NCBI GenBank assembly: GCA_045105695.1
Contig: JBGCDT010000500.1
Span: forward strand, 1 to 15,022
Direction: 5' to 3'
From: CALGLS01 sp045105695
GTDB taxonomy: Bacteria > Bacteroidota > Bacteroidia > Chitinophagales > Saprospiraceae
DNA length: 15,022 bases
The translations under genes and the position numbers were made by a program. Positions within the stretch are counted from its first letter, which is position 1. The number at the start of each line of letters is the position of its first letter. The notes below the pieces were generated by a model. It was given only the letters and a program-made list of their open reading frames with translations, was not told the origin of the DNA and did not search any database. This document shows positions 14,802 through 15,022 of this stretch, piece after piece.

Positions 14802-15022
14802 TTAAGAATCTCCCTCTGCATACCCTCGTAGATATTCAAAATGCTTTCCTAGTTCACCATTCTTTGTAACAGTCGCACGTTCAATCACATCGCTGTTTTC
14901 TTTATCCAAAAGTTCCTCTAATACATTTGCAATAAACTGCTCCCCAAAGCTAGTGGAAGCGTCACGCGGTAACTCATTTGGCAAATTATCCACCGTCATC
15001 ATATCAATGACCTCTGTCTGGT
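14802..15022 (-). CDS. C-terminal end of a probable saccharopine dehydrogenase/alanine dehydrogenase-like enzyme (5' part off right edge)
   Basis: The last ~73 codons are visible on the minus strand, stop TAA at 14802-14804. The frame stays open through the window edge (QTEVID before the internal Met-Met), so the true start is outside. The segment TVDNLPNELPRDASTSFGEQ (residues just after Met-Met) is very like the C-terminal part of NAD(P)-dependent saccharopine dehydrogenases of the AlaDh/PNT fold, which carry a VDNLPxELPRxAS motif near the end; it is followed by a helix (FIANVLEELL) and IERATVTKNGELGKHFEYLRGY. Such enzymes act in lysine metabolism. The assignment rests on one motif block from memory, so the family is fairly likely and the exact substrate unsure. 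It converges on purC. Confidence 0.7.
   Translation of the reverse strand, partial: QTEVIDMMTVDNLPNELPRDASTSFGEQFIANVLEELLDKENSDVIERATVTKNGELGKHFEYLRGYAEGDS

Overview
The window looks like chromosomal DNA of a member of the Bacteroidota, most likely a Saprospiria/Lewinella-type marine or sludge bacterium. This is inferred from a type IX secretion (T9SS) C-terminal sorting tail, an array of SprB-type repeats, lamin-tail plus CotH secreted proteins, a carboxypeptidase-regulatory-domain/beta-barrel outer-membrane protein, A-rich leaders without clear Shine-Dalgarno sites, and TAnnTTTG-type -7 boxes. No phylogenetic test was possible here.

Layout. (1) 1-1670, minus: the N-terminal ~556 codons of a secreted LTD + CotH-kinase-family protein; its 3' part lies off the left edge. 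(2) 1671-2096: divergent promoter region with an 18-bp palindrome. (3) 2097-4535, plus: TonB-receptor-like outer-membrane beta-barrel protein. (4) 4536-4950: convergent spacer packed with hairpins and repeat elements, ending in a strong bidirectional terminator. (5) 4951-12399, minus: a giant 2482-residue secreted protein (signal peptide, LTD, chitobiase-C-like, CotH, InlB-like, second LTD, Ig-like, 19 SprB-type repeats, T9SS type A tail), a paralogue of gene 1 over the overlapping part. (6) 12400-12997: long AT-rich upstream spacer. (7) 12998-13408, plus: small Nudix-like protein without a Nudix box. (8) 13649-14608, plus: purC, with a GTG start. (9) 14609-14801: convergent spacer with a repeat and hairpin. 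(10) 14802-15022, minus: C-terminal end of a probable saccharopine/alanine-dehydrogenase-like enzyme.

How the parts fit. The left two thirds is a cell-surface module: two secreted CotH paralogues on either side of an outer-membrane barrel. CotH proteins are atypical protein kinases in Bacillus spore coats; here one is exported through T9SS and fused to an adhesin-like repeat stalk. The right third is housekeeping (purine synthesis, probable lysine/amino-acid metabolism). Two small intergenic element families occur twice each. A 62-bp repeat lies at 4722-4783 and 14627-14688. A 47-bp hairpin element lies at 4829-4875 and 13530-13576, and its stem differs by compensating base changes between copies. 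These link the two halves and are the least explained signals in the window.
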